Source: Pontederia crassipes
Taxonomy: Eukaryota > Streptophyta > Magnoliopsida > Commelinales > Pontederiaceae
Length of the DNA: 64,000 nt
NCBI GenBank assembly: GCA_030549335.1
Contig: CM060183.1
Location: 35,400,768-35,464,767, forward strand
Direction of reading: 5' to 3'
Shown here: piece by piece, positions 1-11,877 of the stretch
Numbering within the stretch: position 1 is the first letter of the stretch
Layout: every line of letters begins with the position of its first letter
Made by a program: the position numbers and the translations under genes
The notes under the pieces: model-generated
What the model saw: the letters and a program-made list of their open reading frames with translations, nothing else
The model's database searches: none
Told to the model about the DNA's origin: nothing

Positions 1-1029
1 TGGAGGCCGGATCCGCCGCCAGGCAGCCGATCCGGCTGCTGGAGGTCGGATCCGGTAGCCTGGCGGCCGATCCGACCGCTGGAGGCCGGATCCGAACGGC
101 CACGGCCGAATCCGGCCGACAACGGCCTTTGGCCGGAGAGAGAGACGCCGGCGCGGAGCGGGAGAGAGAAAGAGAGAGAGAGATGCTAGCGCGGGAGAGG
201 GTCGCCAGTGCGGGAGAGGGTCGCCGGCGCGGGAGGGTCGCCGGCGTCCGGCGCGGGAGAGGGTGCTCGCGGCCGAGAGAGAGAGAGAGAGAGGAGTGAG
301 GAATATATATAAAGGGAAAAAGTGGAAAGAAAGCGGGAAAAGGGAAAAAAGCGGGATAACGAAATTTTAATTACCGACGGTTTCGACCGTCGAAAATGTA
401 AATATTAAATATTTTTATAATTACCGATGATTGTGACCGTCGAAAATATATTTAGATATATATAATGTTTATTTTTTATTTTACCGACGGTTTGAACCGT
501 CGGTAATCGTTATCGACGGTCAAAATCGTCGGTAATTGCGATGGTTTGAACCGTCGCTAGTTATATTAATAAAATACTCTTTATATGATATTATTATACA
601 TTTACCGACGGTTACGACCTTCGAAAATTGCGGCGAATTTTGCGACGGATGGATATCCGTCGGAAATATCGACGTTCATAATCGTCGAAAAATTAAATAA
701 TAATATAATTAATTATATAATTAATTTTTTTATTTCCGACGGTCATGACCGTCGGAAAATTTTAATAATAATATAAAAAAATACATAATTTAATTTTTTA
801 TTTCCGACGGTCGTAACCGTCGGAAAAGTTGTCGGAAATTGCGACGGATGGATATCCGTCGGATGTTCCTAATCGTCGAAAAATTAAATAATAATATAAA
901 TTATTTCCGATGGTCATAATCGTCGAAAAATCCGTCGGAAACGGAACCGTCGAAAAATCCATCGCAAATTACGACGGATTTAGGACCGTCAAAAATTATC
1001 CGTCGGAAAATCGTGATTTTCTTGTAGTA
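1..1029. mobile_element. CACTA-type DNA transposon, right end only
   Basis: The right terminus reads TTTTCTTGTAGTA (1017-1029), the CACTA-superfamily end with the last G changed to A. Inside it, 360-1016 is filled with short direct and inverted copies of CCGACGGT/ACCGTCGG, the subterminal repeats usual for this superfamily. Further in, 120-300 is a GA-rich, GC-rich stretch and 1-150 repeats a GGATCCG/GGCCG-rich unit. The same order of parts, in the opposite orientation, occurs in the complete elements at 7622-8846 and 11878-13100, so this is the same family. The left end lies outside the window and no transposase is visible. Confidence 0.75.
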
Positions 1030-1615
1030 TTTTACTGCTATGGAGCCACTCTCACACGAGAAAAAAAAATTTACGCCAAAAGCAAAAGGAAAAAGGTCCA
1101 ATGTAAATAATCTTGTTGGGGTAATGTTAACAACTTCAATCCTATAAAACGAAGAACCTGACTAGGGCATAATTCGTCCTCAGGAGGAGAGCCGCGTGAG
1201 GAGAGAGAAAAGTTCTAATGAAAAGAAGTTAGCTGTTGAACCAAAAACCTGCTGAGCCGTGATCCACCGCTTGAATTGACACTTGAACCACGGCTTTGTG
1301 ATCCACCGTCCATGGATGATCCAACGTCTGTTGATGTAGGGAGCATGAAGCTACTCATTTTAATGGGTAGCATGTTCAGTAAATCCTTTACTCTTACATT
1401 CATATTACAATAAAAATATTTTTAAAATAAAAATAATCAATACAAGTAAAAGTACTAATTGATAATAATATTTTTATATAATATTATATTTATGTAGATA
1501 TTTAAAATTTTTTAATATTTTTTTATGTTAAAAATAAGAGGTAAAAATGATATTTCACACTTATTAGAAAAAAACTAACAAAGTTTAGATTAAATTTAAT
1601 TGAAAGATTTAAGTG
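1030..1615. other. Intergenic, with Mutator-like terminal arm
   Basis: No gene is seen. 1320-1400 is, in reverse complement, like 16306-16370 (shared GTAGGGAGCAT and TTTTAATGGGTAGCAT). 1500-1735 is, in reverse complement, like 16145-16330, with shared words such as AAACTATAAA and AAATTTGACACTT. A related arm lies at 46640-46815. I read these as terminal arms of a Mutator-like element family whose partner ends have been separated; no target duplication was found here. Confidence 0.4.
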
Positions 1616-1735
1616 TCAAATTTAAATAAGTTCGGAGAATAAAATTTATAAATTTATAGTTTAGGGTTAGATGTGAAAAAAGTTATACTTTAGGAGATGT
1701 TAAAGGAAAATTGAAATAACCAAATAATTAATCTG

Positions 1736-3097
1736 AACATTGTATATGTTAAACAGGTTGCTTGGGTTCTAATCCAATTCGAAGTTAAGGGTGGTGTCAC
1801 CCAGCTCGATCTAATTGATTTGATCACCGATACCAAGTAATGATCGAGCCTCCAATTTTCCATCAGTTACAAATTAAAACCCTCACAAGTTTTGTGGGTA
1901 AGAAATAATTAAACTATATACCTTTTATAGACCAACAAGCTTTTCAAAGAAAGGTTGAGCAATAACAAATCTGCTCATGAATCTTTATTCTAAAAATGAA
2001 ATGGCAGACCAAAAGGAAATCTGCTCATGAACCGTGGCGCCCCTCTCGGTTCGGTGGAACCAAGATGTTGGAACCAGGTCACGCGTGCGCCTGGTTCCAA
2101 CATCTCAGTTCCACTAGCGTTTAAAAAATCAGGTGAAATCGAGGGCTGATTCCACACAGTTCTACTTTACAAACGCGGCCATAGGGGTTTACGTAGGCAT
2201 CAATGTGGTGCACATGTGAAAGGAGAGAACTTCTTTGAGCTTAGTTTTAAGTATATGTATAATAAGAAGATAAAATTAACTAATCGAGTTAAGTTATAAT
2301 AATTCTCCAATTAAAGAGGTTTATGGATGAGAAAAAAAGAACGAAAGGTCCTATTTTGTTACATACAAATATGTCAGAAATATTTAAGCGCTTAGTACAG
2401 ACTAAAATAATTAAGTCATAATAAATATAATGATGAATGAAGTAAAAAAGTTAAAAATATTTTTTTAAAAAAAAGAAAAAAAATAGAAAGAAAGAAAGAG
2501 AACTCGGAGTTGAGAATTTGGTACATATAAAGATAAAAAGAAAACAAATCATGCATGGGAATATATAATATGATCGATGTAGAAACAATGCTGAAGTAAT
2601 CAGAATTCTTCTTTTTTTTATCTTTTGTGGCGGCAAAAGGTGCATATCTTAATATATATGTACTATATATAGATATTGCTGCATGAGAGACTTGGATCGA
2701 TGCCTTTTGGAGAGATAGAGATACATCATGTCTCATTTTATCAGGAACAAAAGAATACTGCCAAAGCTTTTAATTAGGACCAGGCGATCGAACTAACCAC
2801 AACTTTAATGTCTGTTCGTGCAATCGAGATTCTATTCGTAACATATGGAAGAGGATCAGGTTCTTGACTTCAACCAAGAACCATCATATGTGATTTCATG
2901 TACAGCATCAGCAGATGTTCATCTGGATACCATCCTTGGTTCTCTGGAATAATGAACAGGAATACAAAATGGAGAAAGAAAAAGTTGGCGTTTTGCTTTG
3001 CCAATATATGCAGCAAATTGAATTCGTGCATGCATTAGTTCATTATGTACCTATGCACAGGGCCGGCTCAACGATAAATAAATTAAGTACTTATCAC
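1736..3097. other. Non-coding part of unit 1
   Basis: No supported gene. The stretch includes an inverted pair around 2065 and 2093 (ATGTTGGAACCAGG and CCTGGTTCCAACAT) and AT-rich DNA. At 3059-3070 CAGGGCCGGCTCAA resembles a hAT terminus without a visible partner. A 35-codon open frame at 2845-2952 matches nothing I know. Confidence 0.5.
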
Positions 3098-6000
3098 CAC
3101 TACAAGAGAAACACATCTAACGACGCAAATTTATGTTCTTATGGACACATTTTTTGCATCTTTAAAAAGGTCATCTGCGCTTTCAAAAGCAACCTTATTC
3201 TTTGTGTCAAAAATAATATTAGGGACGTAATATTTTATGTTGCTAACGTGCGTCTCAAATATTAAGACACTTACATTTCTGTCTCTAATCAACGTTGTTA
3301 AATTATAGACGCTATTTTCGGCATCGTCCACTTGCGACTCAATTTTAATGATGCAATTATGGGTGTCGTCAGTGGACGTCAGCAAGTTAAAGACAATTTA
3401 GTTTATGTTGTTAGCTTGCGCTGTTAACAAACTCACGTACACTTTTCAAAGTGTCCTTATTCTTGATGTCAAAAATTTTGAGACGCTAATATTTGCATCA
3501 TTATCATGCGACACAAAATGTAAAGACATTATTGTTTACGTTGTTAATTTGTGTTGTTAAATTGGATACGTTATTTGATTGTATCACTAGCGTCTCTAAT
3601 GGAAGGACATTGTTATTTGCATCATCAAGTGTTGCCAATTAAGAACGCTATAACAAGTGTCAAAAATAAATGTTGTAAATTTAAGTACACTTTTATTTCA
3701 TTTTTTAAAAAACATTTTTAAAAATGTCACATTCAAAAATTGGCACAAGCTAACAAATGTCCTTCATTGTCCTTTAAAGACGCATAATTGGCGTCTTAAA
3801 CTATATTATTATTTTATAAATATTAATTCATTATATCATTTAACATGCATATGGCACATATATATAATGATTTTGCAAATCAGACAAATAGAATATAAGC
3901 AAAAAGTCAATCTAGATATCAAATTAAAAATTCTGAAGAATTTGTTACACGTATCACACACGTCTAAAAAAAAGAAAAATATGATAGATCTAAAAATCTC
4001 TAATAGAAGACACTTGAAGCTTTATCATTCCCTTCAATCTTTAAGTTCTTTGGCCATGTTGCTGTTAAAAACAAAATGATAAATTTATAGGTATCAAATT
4101 GTACATTTAGTGTTAGTAATATACTTTTACATTATACAAATTGAAAAGTGCTTACTTGTGAATGTGATAATTCATCTATATTTACTCAGTTAAAATGTTA
4201 TACTAGTGATGTTATGGTGTCAATTTGAGCTTGCATAGTTGATATTTGTTGTCGATGATATTTGGGATCCTGTTGTGTGAGGAGCAAGTTGATGTGCACG
4301 TATTTTTTTACCTATTGCAAATATATTCTAACAAAGAAAAAATTCATTCTCATAAGAATCATATTTACTTAAGTATTTGAGATATACGAAATTATTATCT
4401 TTCTTTTTTCAGAAAACTAATAATGGATTGGGTCCATTAACTTCTTTCGGAGCTTGCTTGCTGCATTTAGTTATGACCTCCCATCAAGCATATGTTTTTC
4501 TTTGAGAATTTAGAATCCATTAATCAACTTTAATATTAGGAAGAAGGACAAATTTTTCTTATAGCAAATAAATGAATTAGCATATATACGAAACACGTAA
4601 AAAGTTAATACACATATTTACAAATGAACTGTAACAACATTTTTAACATGTCATATTTAAAACAATCTAATATTTGTATCATGTCATATTAAAATAATCT
4701 AACATTTTTAACATGGCATATGAAAAAATATTAATTAAAAAAATAAGACATGTCAGATGAGAAACTATTAACAAAAATGAGAAATTTAAAAACTATGCGA
4801 CTAAATGCAACGTCTCATCCCATAGTTCGCCAAAGGAGCGCAGAAAATCTCTGCGTCCGAGTAGGGGCACACGTCGTGCCCCAAAGGGGCGAGCGCTGCC
4901 CCTGCCTGAGCAGGGGCACCCTCGTACGTCGTTGCTGGGGCGAGCACACCCCTCTTCTCACCTGAGCAGGGGCACCGCCGTGCGCCCCTGCTGGGGCGCA
5001 CATTGCGTCTTGCGCCCCTAATCAGGCGAGTAGAGGGGCGCGCGTCACACCCCTTTGCTGGTCTGAGCAGGGGCGCGAGGTGTGCGTGACCCTCTGCTCA
5101 CCCAGCAGGGGCGCACGACGGTGCCCCTGCTCGAGGAGCAGAGGGGTGCGACACGTGCCCCTCTGCTGGCCTGGGCAGCGGCGCGCGCCCCTCTGCTCGC
5201 CCGAGCAGGGGCACCATCTTGCGCCCCTGCTGGGGTGAGCAGAGGGGTGCGCCACGCGCCCCTATAGGGGTGAGCAGAGGGGGCGCACGCCCCTCTCTGT
5301 TCGTCGAAGAGCAGCGCGCTGATAGTTGACGAGCAGGCCGCGCACGATGACATGTGCCCTTGAGAGAAAAAAATATTAAAGGAAGAAGAAAGTACTCAAG
5401 AAGTTGAAGAAAGATAAGAACTTACCCAAGAAGGAAGAATCACGTCAAGAAGAAATCTGTGCAAAAAAGATTTTAATGAAACTAATTTTATCAAGTTTGT
5501 TGTTAAGTGTTAGATAAGATAAGATAACAATATATGAATCTTTTACTTAATAACATTACTTCTAAATATATAATTATAAATTTCGAAATTATATATATAT
5601 ATCTTTTACACATGAACGAATGAACAAATTATTTATGATTGTAAATGGATACTTGATCATCCTTGATTATATCAAAGGGCTTCAAATCATTAATAAGACA
5701 TTATTTACCAAGTCTAAATTAATCGGATTTATATTTTAGTTTATTTAGAATTAAAATTAAAATGTATCAAGCTTAATAAATGTTTCATATGATATCTGAA
5801 AATGATTTTAATTATATATCCAAAAAATAAAATATTGCTTTAAAATTTAAATGTATGATTTATAAAAAATAATGTGAAAGCAAAAACAAACGTCCCTATG
5901 ATCAAATATTATTGAGACGCAATAGAATTTGCGTAGCTAGCTAATTCAAATTATGAAATTCAAAACTAAAATATATTTATATTCTAAATTAAAACAGGGA

Positions 6001-6184
6001 CACAAAATTATTGTGTCTTAAAATTTTAAAAAGTGGAACACTAGTTATATTTGCGTCCTTATTATTTTATAATAATAATAACATTATAAAAAACGTCCTT
6101 ATAAGTGAACACTTTGTAGAGAATAAGAACACTTCAATTTGTGTCTTTAATTAAGCGCCCTTAAATAATTATGTTGTTGTAGTC
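3098..6184. mobile_element. Non-autonomous CACTA-like element (3.09 kb)
   Basis: Begins CACTACAAGAGAAACAC and ends GTTGTTGTAGTC, imperfect inverted termini of the CACTA type. Subterminal DNA (3115-3660 and 5890-6170) is rich in GACGC/GACAC and GCGTC/GTGTC words in both orientations. The sequence ATCAC stands directly on both sides (3093-3097 and 6185-6189). CACTA elements normally duplicate 3 bp, so this 5-bp match is unusual or partly chance. The middle holds a GC-rich array (4840-5360). No transposase frame is present, so the element would depend on another copy. It is absent from the older duplicate at the matching place near 10545. Confidence 0.75.
4840..5360. repeat. GC-rich inverted-word array inside CACTA element
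   Basis: About 500 bp built from repeated GAGCAGGGGCG and CGCCCCTGCT words in both orientations, strongly GC-rich against an AT-rich background. Each word can pair with several others. The open frames here are low complexity in every frame and are not genes. A near-identical array sits in unit 2. Confidence 0.8.
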
Positions 6185-6189
6185 ATCAC

Positions 6190-7621
6190 TCATACTTTTA
6201 GATCTAACTAATTCAAATAGTATTTTGCCTATTCTTCTCTTTTTTTGTGTGTGTGATCAATAATATTATTTTTTCCGCTTTAATCCTTCGAATATGTATG
6301 TATGTATGTGTTATTAATTAGTTTGGGCTATAGGTACACGTGAATGAATCTATCCTGATGGTGAGAGCGTTCCACTGCAAGAGAGAGAAAGTGAAGGGTT
6401 CACGAATCTAGTTAACCCAATCCCTATGGAATATAAGATACCACGTTGGCCTTGGTAAAAGGTTAAAACCTCGTGACCATTTAAATTTTTTTCCCATTTT
6501 CGGATAATGTTTGGAAAATATCAGATACGTAATAATGTGCTCGACGTGTACGTCATGAAAGAACAAATGAATGCAATGGGTATAGGAACCTTTGCTTGTC
6601 TTCCATTTTATTTTGGTGCATAATTAAGCTTCTAATTAAAAAAAGTAAAATATAGTGGTCTAAAAACTAGTTACCTAAAATCCGACTGGATCGGACTGAT
6701 TGAACCAATGTCTGGTCTTCAAAACAATTTGCGAATAATCTCAAACTTGTCCTTAAGATTGATTTATTTTTATTCGATCAAATACAATTAAAATTCGAAT
6801 TTAGTAGGTCAATCCGACGAGTTTGAATTATCTGATCGAATCAAATTGAAAATAAATAATTAGGACAAAAAATTAAAAATTTTAAGATGCATTACTTGCA
6901 TATTTATAATTATAAAAAAATCATCTTATATGTAATAACTATTTAGTTAATACTTAGTTTCTTATATTATTTTACTTTTAAGCTATTTTATTTAAATTTA
7001 TTATAATAGAACAGTAAGGATCAATTTTGACATACTAGAGCCTATAAAAAGAGTGTCACATATAGAAACAAAAGCATATATTCAAGTCTTGAAAAAAACT
7101 TCATGTTATCAAAAGAAAATATTTTCCTTGAAGTTTTTATTTTAAGTTTTATCTTCTTTCTCTCTTCTCCTCTTGTGAGCTTAGCATTGTAAAAGAAATA
7201 AACATTTTATTTAGAAAAATACTGAGCTCCTGTGTAAAAGATGTTCTAAATTTTACATCTTAAGCGAGAGAAAAGATTAACTTCATTGGAGGAGAGGTGA
7301 GTCTTACCTCTCGAAGCGGAGAAAAGGTAGTGGTATAAAGGATTTTTTTCTTCCTTGCCTCATTTGGAACAAAAGAAGAATTCTAGTGGAATCTCCGACA
7401 CTATCGAAGTCGATAAGTCGGAGCGGAGACGTATGTCAAGGTGTGGCTGAACCTCGTCAACAACCACCGCGTTCATTGTATTTGAATTCTTTCTTTCTCT
7501 CATATTGTGTTTGATATGATCTGAGTTGTATTATTTTTAAAAGGATCAACGAATCGATTTTAAACTTCCACGACGAATTTCGTGAAATTAATAGTTTTGT
7601 TTCAAACACAAACCCCCCTCT
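6190..7621. other. Non-coding part of unit 1 with truncated hAT relative
   Basis: No gene is seen. 6668-7007 matches the left two thirds of the hAT element at 16625-17142 and then departs from it at 7008. A short C-run (7613-7618) stands directly before the CACTA element. The equivalents are 10509-11877 and 22480-23933. Confidence 0.5.
6668..7007. mobile_element. hAT-like element, right end missing
   Basis: Starts TAGTTACCTAAAATCCG after CTAAAAAC, as in the intact copy at 16625, and matches it up to TTATTATAAT at 7007. The right terminus is replaced by other sequence. Truncated copies with the same break are at 10932-11263 and 22966-23305. Confidence 0.65.
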
Positions 7622-8846
7622 CACTACAGAAATCCGTCGCAATTTGCGACGGATTGGAATCCGTCGGGACGACCGACAGTTACAGCCGTCAGAAATAAAA
7701 ATAATAAATTATGCAATATAATATTTTATTATTTTATTTTTCGACGATTAGGAATATCGAAAGTTCCAACGGATATTTATCCGTCATAATTTTCGACGGT
7801 CCTGACCGTCAGTATATAATATAAGGAGTATTTTATTAATATAATTAGCGATAGTACAAATCGTCGTAATTTTTTACTGTCCTGACCGTCGGTAAGTGAA
7901 AAATAATATAATATAAGGAGTCTTTTGTTAATATAATTAGCGATAGTCCAGACCGTCAAAATTTTCGACGGTGTAGACCATCAGTAATCTAAAAAAATAT
8001 TCTATATATGTAAGTAATATTTTATTATTATAATTAAATAATTTCCGAAAGTCTCGACCATAAGTGAATTTAAAAATAATTAAATGTTATATTCAAATAT
8101 ATCATAATAATATATATTATTAATATTTCCTAAGTTTTCGACGATCATGACCGTCGGTAATTAAAAAATCACTCTCCCGCTGCTTCTTTTTTCATTATAT
8201 ATATAGTATATATATATCATCTTTCCCATCTTTCTCTCTCTCCACTCTCTACTTCTTTCCCTCTCTCCTCTCTCTCTCCCTCTCTTATTTTGCCAACGCG
8301 AGGACCTCTCGGACGATGACCCGCCGGCGACCCTCTCTCTCTCTCCAGCTCGGTCTCCGGCTCTAGCTCCCTCTCCGTTCGGATGCCAGCGGCCGGATCC
8401 GGCCGCCTCACAGTCCGATCTGGCCGCGGGTGGCCGAATCTGCCGCTGGCAGCACCAGGTGGTCAATCCGTCGGCCGGCTATACCAGGGCCGGCTAGCGG
8501 CTGGCAAATTTTTTTATATTATAAAAATCTATTGCGACGGTTGTCACCATTGAAACTTTTGACGGTTGTGACCGCCGAGGTTTTTCCATGATTGCTAACG
8601 TCGGAATGTTTCGATGGTTGCCGCGGTCGAAACGTTTCGATGGTTACGACCGTCGGAGTTTTACAGCAGTTATAACCGTCAAAACTTTCGATGAATTTTT
8701 TTGAGCCGTCGAAAATGAATTTGCGACGCCCTCTTTTTCAACTAAACGGATTCGTCGGTAAATCCGTCTAAAACAGAAGTTTCAGATGATTTTCTTGAAT
8801 TTTCAAACGGTTTGGACCGTCTGATAAAATCACTTTTCTTGTAGTG
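7622..8846. mobile_element. CACTA miniature element (1225 bp), complete
   Basis: Starts CACTACAGAAATCCGTCGC and ends TTTTCTTGTAGTG, with TCT on both sides (7619-7621 and 8847-8849), the 3-bp target duplication expected for CACTA. Both subterminal regions are packed with CCGTCGG/CCGACGG words. The core (8220-8470) is a CT-rich then GC-rich block with GGCCGGATCCGGCC palindromes, matching the family at 1-360. There is no transposase, so it is non-autonomous. Confidence 0.88.
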
Positions 8847-9262
8847 TCTCTTTTGGTGCCCTTTAGGATTCATGTTGGTAAAAAAATAGCAATTTTTTTT
8901 TGTAGTGATGTATGTAACTGGAGCATGATCAAGACAACTAGATGAGTATGTGCTATCAGGATGATGGATGAGTGAATGGCATGGAATGACACCTCCATGC
9001 ACGTAGAGATGTTTCATCACAATGGGTTAGTGATCGACAATTGATTCATCACACAATAGGCTGAGCGCAAGGCATCTGCTGAAATGATGTTGATGACGTT
9101 GACTACTTGTGAGTGCTTCCACCACTTCTGCCGAGCATGATTGTCCTCGAGGGGACCATGAGATGTTCAAAGTATTGTCCTTGGACGTTAGAATATTTTC
9201 TCGGTTGTTAAGGTGACGTTTAATGCGGTTAGATGGGTTTTTGTGGCTTGTACGTCGTCTTT
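8847..9262. other. Truncated copy of FT downstream sequence
   Basis: Matches 13101-13530 but stops at 9262, at the tandem junction. It contains a partial, diverged copy of the unrecognised minus-strand frame seen at 13289-13579. Confidence 0.6.
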
Positions 9263-9707
9263 AATGGTCGATATAGAAATGCTGCTGTAATCAGATTTCT
9301 TCTTCTTTTTATCTTTTGTGGTGGCAAAAGTTTCACATCTTAATATGTACCAGTACTATATATAGATATAGCTGCATGAGAGACTTGGGTCGATGCCTTT
9401 AGGAAAGATAGAGATATATCTGAAAGATGCATGTCTCACTTTATCAGGAACAAAAGAAGAATACTGGCAAAGCTTTTAGGACCAGGCGATCGAAGTAACC
9501 ACAACTTTAATTTCTGTTCATGCAACCGAGATTCTATTCGTAGCATATGGAAGAGGATCAGGTTATTGATTTCAACCAAGAAACATCACATGTCATTTCA
9601 TGTACAGGATCAGCAGACGTCAATCTGATACAAAATGGAATATTGAACAGGAATACAAAAATGGAGAAAGAAAAAGTTGTTTTGCTTTGCCAATATATGC
9701 AGCAAAT

Positions 9708-10508
9708 CAGTGTTATTAGAATCGGACCGGACCGGCCGGTCTGATCGGTTGTTAAGATTGGTCAGTTTGAAAGCTATAATCGGATTATCCTTTGGACCGA
9801 ATTACCCTTTGGACCGGATTAAAGCGGTTAAACCCGGTCAAAAACCGGATTAAATCGTGATTTGTATGAATCAGATCTTCTACAGAGACGAGTGAGTGAA
9901 AGAGAGAACACGTGAGAGAGGGATAGATATATATTGAAAATGTAAAAGATCTATGTGAATCATGGAGAAAGAGACGGTTGTGAGAGAGAGAAATATCATT
10001 GAAAATGCAAGAGATAAGAATCGGAGAGAGAGACGTGTGAGAGAGAATGAGAAACATTTGATACATAGAGTAGAGATGTTGAAAATGAGAAATAGGCAGT
10101 TGGAATTTGGAAAGAGAGAGTGTTGGGAAGGAGAGAGATAATATGGGGTAACGAGAAAGAGAGCGCAAGAGACGTTGGAAATGTGAGAATAATGAAGGCA
10201 ATAGAACTATTAAGATATGTATAAGAAATTTTGAACATTTTTTTATAAAAATATCTTATCTTATTTAAAAAGTTATTATGATTACAATATTTTATTTTAT
10301 AATTTAAACCTGCTTGGTTTCAAAATATTATGATTTAATTTTATTATAATATTTTTACCTTATTTATATGTTTGATATATAAATAATTTAATACATTGTA
10401 TTAAATTATAATATTTTATTATTAAGCGGTCCGACCAATCGATTCGACCGGTTCAATTTGAAACGAAGACTTTTCAATTTGTTGTCCGATCTGATCGTGA
10501 CAACACTG
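9708..10508. mobile_element. hAT-superfamily non-autonomous element (801 bp)
   Basis: Terminal inverted repeats begin CAGTGTTATT and end GACAACACTG, and a perfect 8-bp target duplication CAGCAAAT flanks it (9700-9707 and 10509-10516). Length, termini and 8-bp duplication fit the hAT superfamily. Inner termini repeat GGACCGG/CCGGTCTGATCGG words. There is no transposase. It is absent from the equivalent place in the older duplicate (around 3015), so it inserted after that duplication. Confidence 0.9.
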
Positions 10509-11877
10509 CAGCAAATTAAATTCACGCATGCATAGTTCATCATGTATGTATGTTTGTATTTATGTGTTATTAAATTAGTTTGGGCTATATGCATGTACAT
10601 GTGAATGAATCTATCCTGATGGTGAGAGCTCTCCACTGCAGGAGAGAGAAAGTGAAGGGTTCACGAATCTAGCTAACCCAATCGCTATGGAATATAAGAT
10701 GCCACGTTGGCCTTGGTAAAAGGTTAAAACAACGTGACCATTTAATTTTTTTTCCCATTTACGGATAATGTTTGGAAAATATCAGATATGTAATAATGTG
10801 CTCGACGTGTACGTCATAAAAGAACAAATGAATGCAATGGGTATAGGAACCTTTGCTTGTCTTCCATTTTATTTTGGTGCATAATTAAGCTTCTAATTAA
10901 AAAAAGTGAAAATATAGTGTTGTCCAAAAACTAGTTACGTAAAATTCGACTGGATCGGACTGATTGAACCAATGTCCGATCTTCAAAATAATTTGCGAAA
11001 ACTTGTCCTTAAGATTGATTTATTTTTATTCGATCAAATACAATTAAAATTCGAATTCAGTAGGTCAATCCGACGAGTTTGAATTATCTGGCCGAATCAA
11101 ATTGAAAATAAATGATTATGACAAAAAATAAAAATTTTAAGATGCATTACTTGCATATTTATAATTATAAAAAAAATCATCTTGTATGTAATAACTATTT
11201 AGTTAATACTTAGTTTCTTATATTATTTTACTTTTAAGCTATTTTATTTAAATTTATTATAATAGAACAGTAAGGATCAATTTTGACATACTAGAGCCTA
11301 TAAAAAGAGTGTCACCGCTAGAAACAAAAGCATACATCCAAGCCTTGAAAAAAAACTTCAAGTTATTAAAAGAAAACATTTTCTTCGAAGTTTCATTTTA
11401 AGTTTTCTCTTCTTTCTCTCTTCTCTTCTTATGAGCTTCGCATTGTAAAAGAGAGAAATATTTTATTTAAAGAAATACTGAGCTCCTGTGTAAAAGATAT
11501 TCTAAATCTTACATCTTGAGCGAGAGAAAAGATTAACTTCATTGGAGGAGAGATGAGTTTTACCTCTCGAAACGGAGAAAATGTGATGGTGTAAAGGGTT
11601 TTTTTCTTCCTTGCCTCATTTGGAACAAAAGAAGAATTCTAGTGGAATCTCCGATACTATCGAGGTCGACAAGTTGGAACGGAGATGTATGTCAAGGTGT
11701 GGCTGAACCTCGTCAACAACCACCACGCTCATTGTATTTGAATTTTTCTCTCTCTCATATTGTGTTTGATATGATCTGAGTTGTATTATTTTTAAAAAGA
11801 TTAATGAATCGATTTTAAGCTTCCGCGATGAATTTTGTGAAATTAATAGTTTTGTTTCAAACACCAACCCCCCCCCT
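10509..11877. other. Non-coding; copy 2 of 6290-7621
   Basis: Matches 6290-7621 at about 92-95 percent by eye, including a truncated hAT relative at 10932-11263 and a C-run just before the CACTA element. No gene is seen. Confidence 0.5.

Larger units (their letters stand above)
2572..9262. repeat. Older tandem duplication, copy 1
   Basis: Sequence from 2572 on (GATCGATGTAGAAAC) recurs from 9263 (GTCGATATAGAAATG) at roughly 92 percent identity by eye, with the same order of landmarks as far as about 9262, equivalent to about 13530. Copy 1 contains a 3.1-kb CACTA element (3098-6184) and flanking sequence that copy 2 lacks. Its right edge is cut at 9262 in the middle of the sequence that continues at 13530, which marks the tandem junction. 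Confidence 0.8.

Noticed and set aside
2845-2952. Short frame starting MEEDQVLDFNQE (also in unit 2 and, broken, near 9547)
   Set aside because: Only 35 codons, no recognised family, frame not kept in the older duplicate.
4750-5353. Several Ala/Pro/Arg-rich open frames on both strands
   Set aside because: They are translations of a GC-rich inverted-word array; all frames stay open by composition.
8161-8466. Arg/Glu/Gly-rich minus-strand frames (also at 12478-12711 and 24455-24799)
   Set aside because: Low-complexity translations of the CT-rich and GC-rich core of the CACTA miniature elements.
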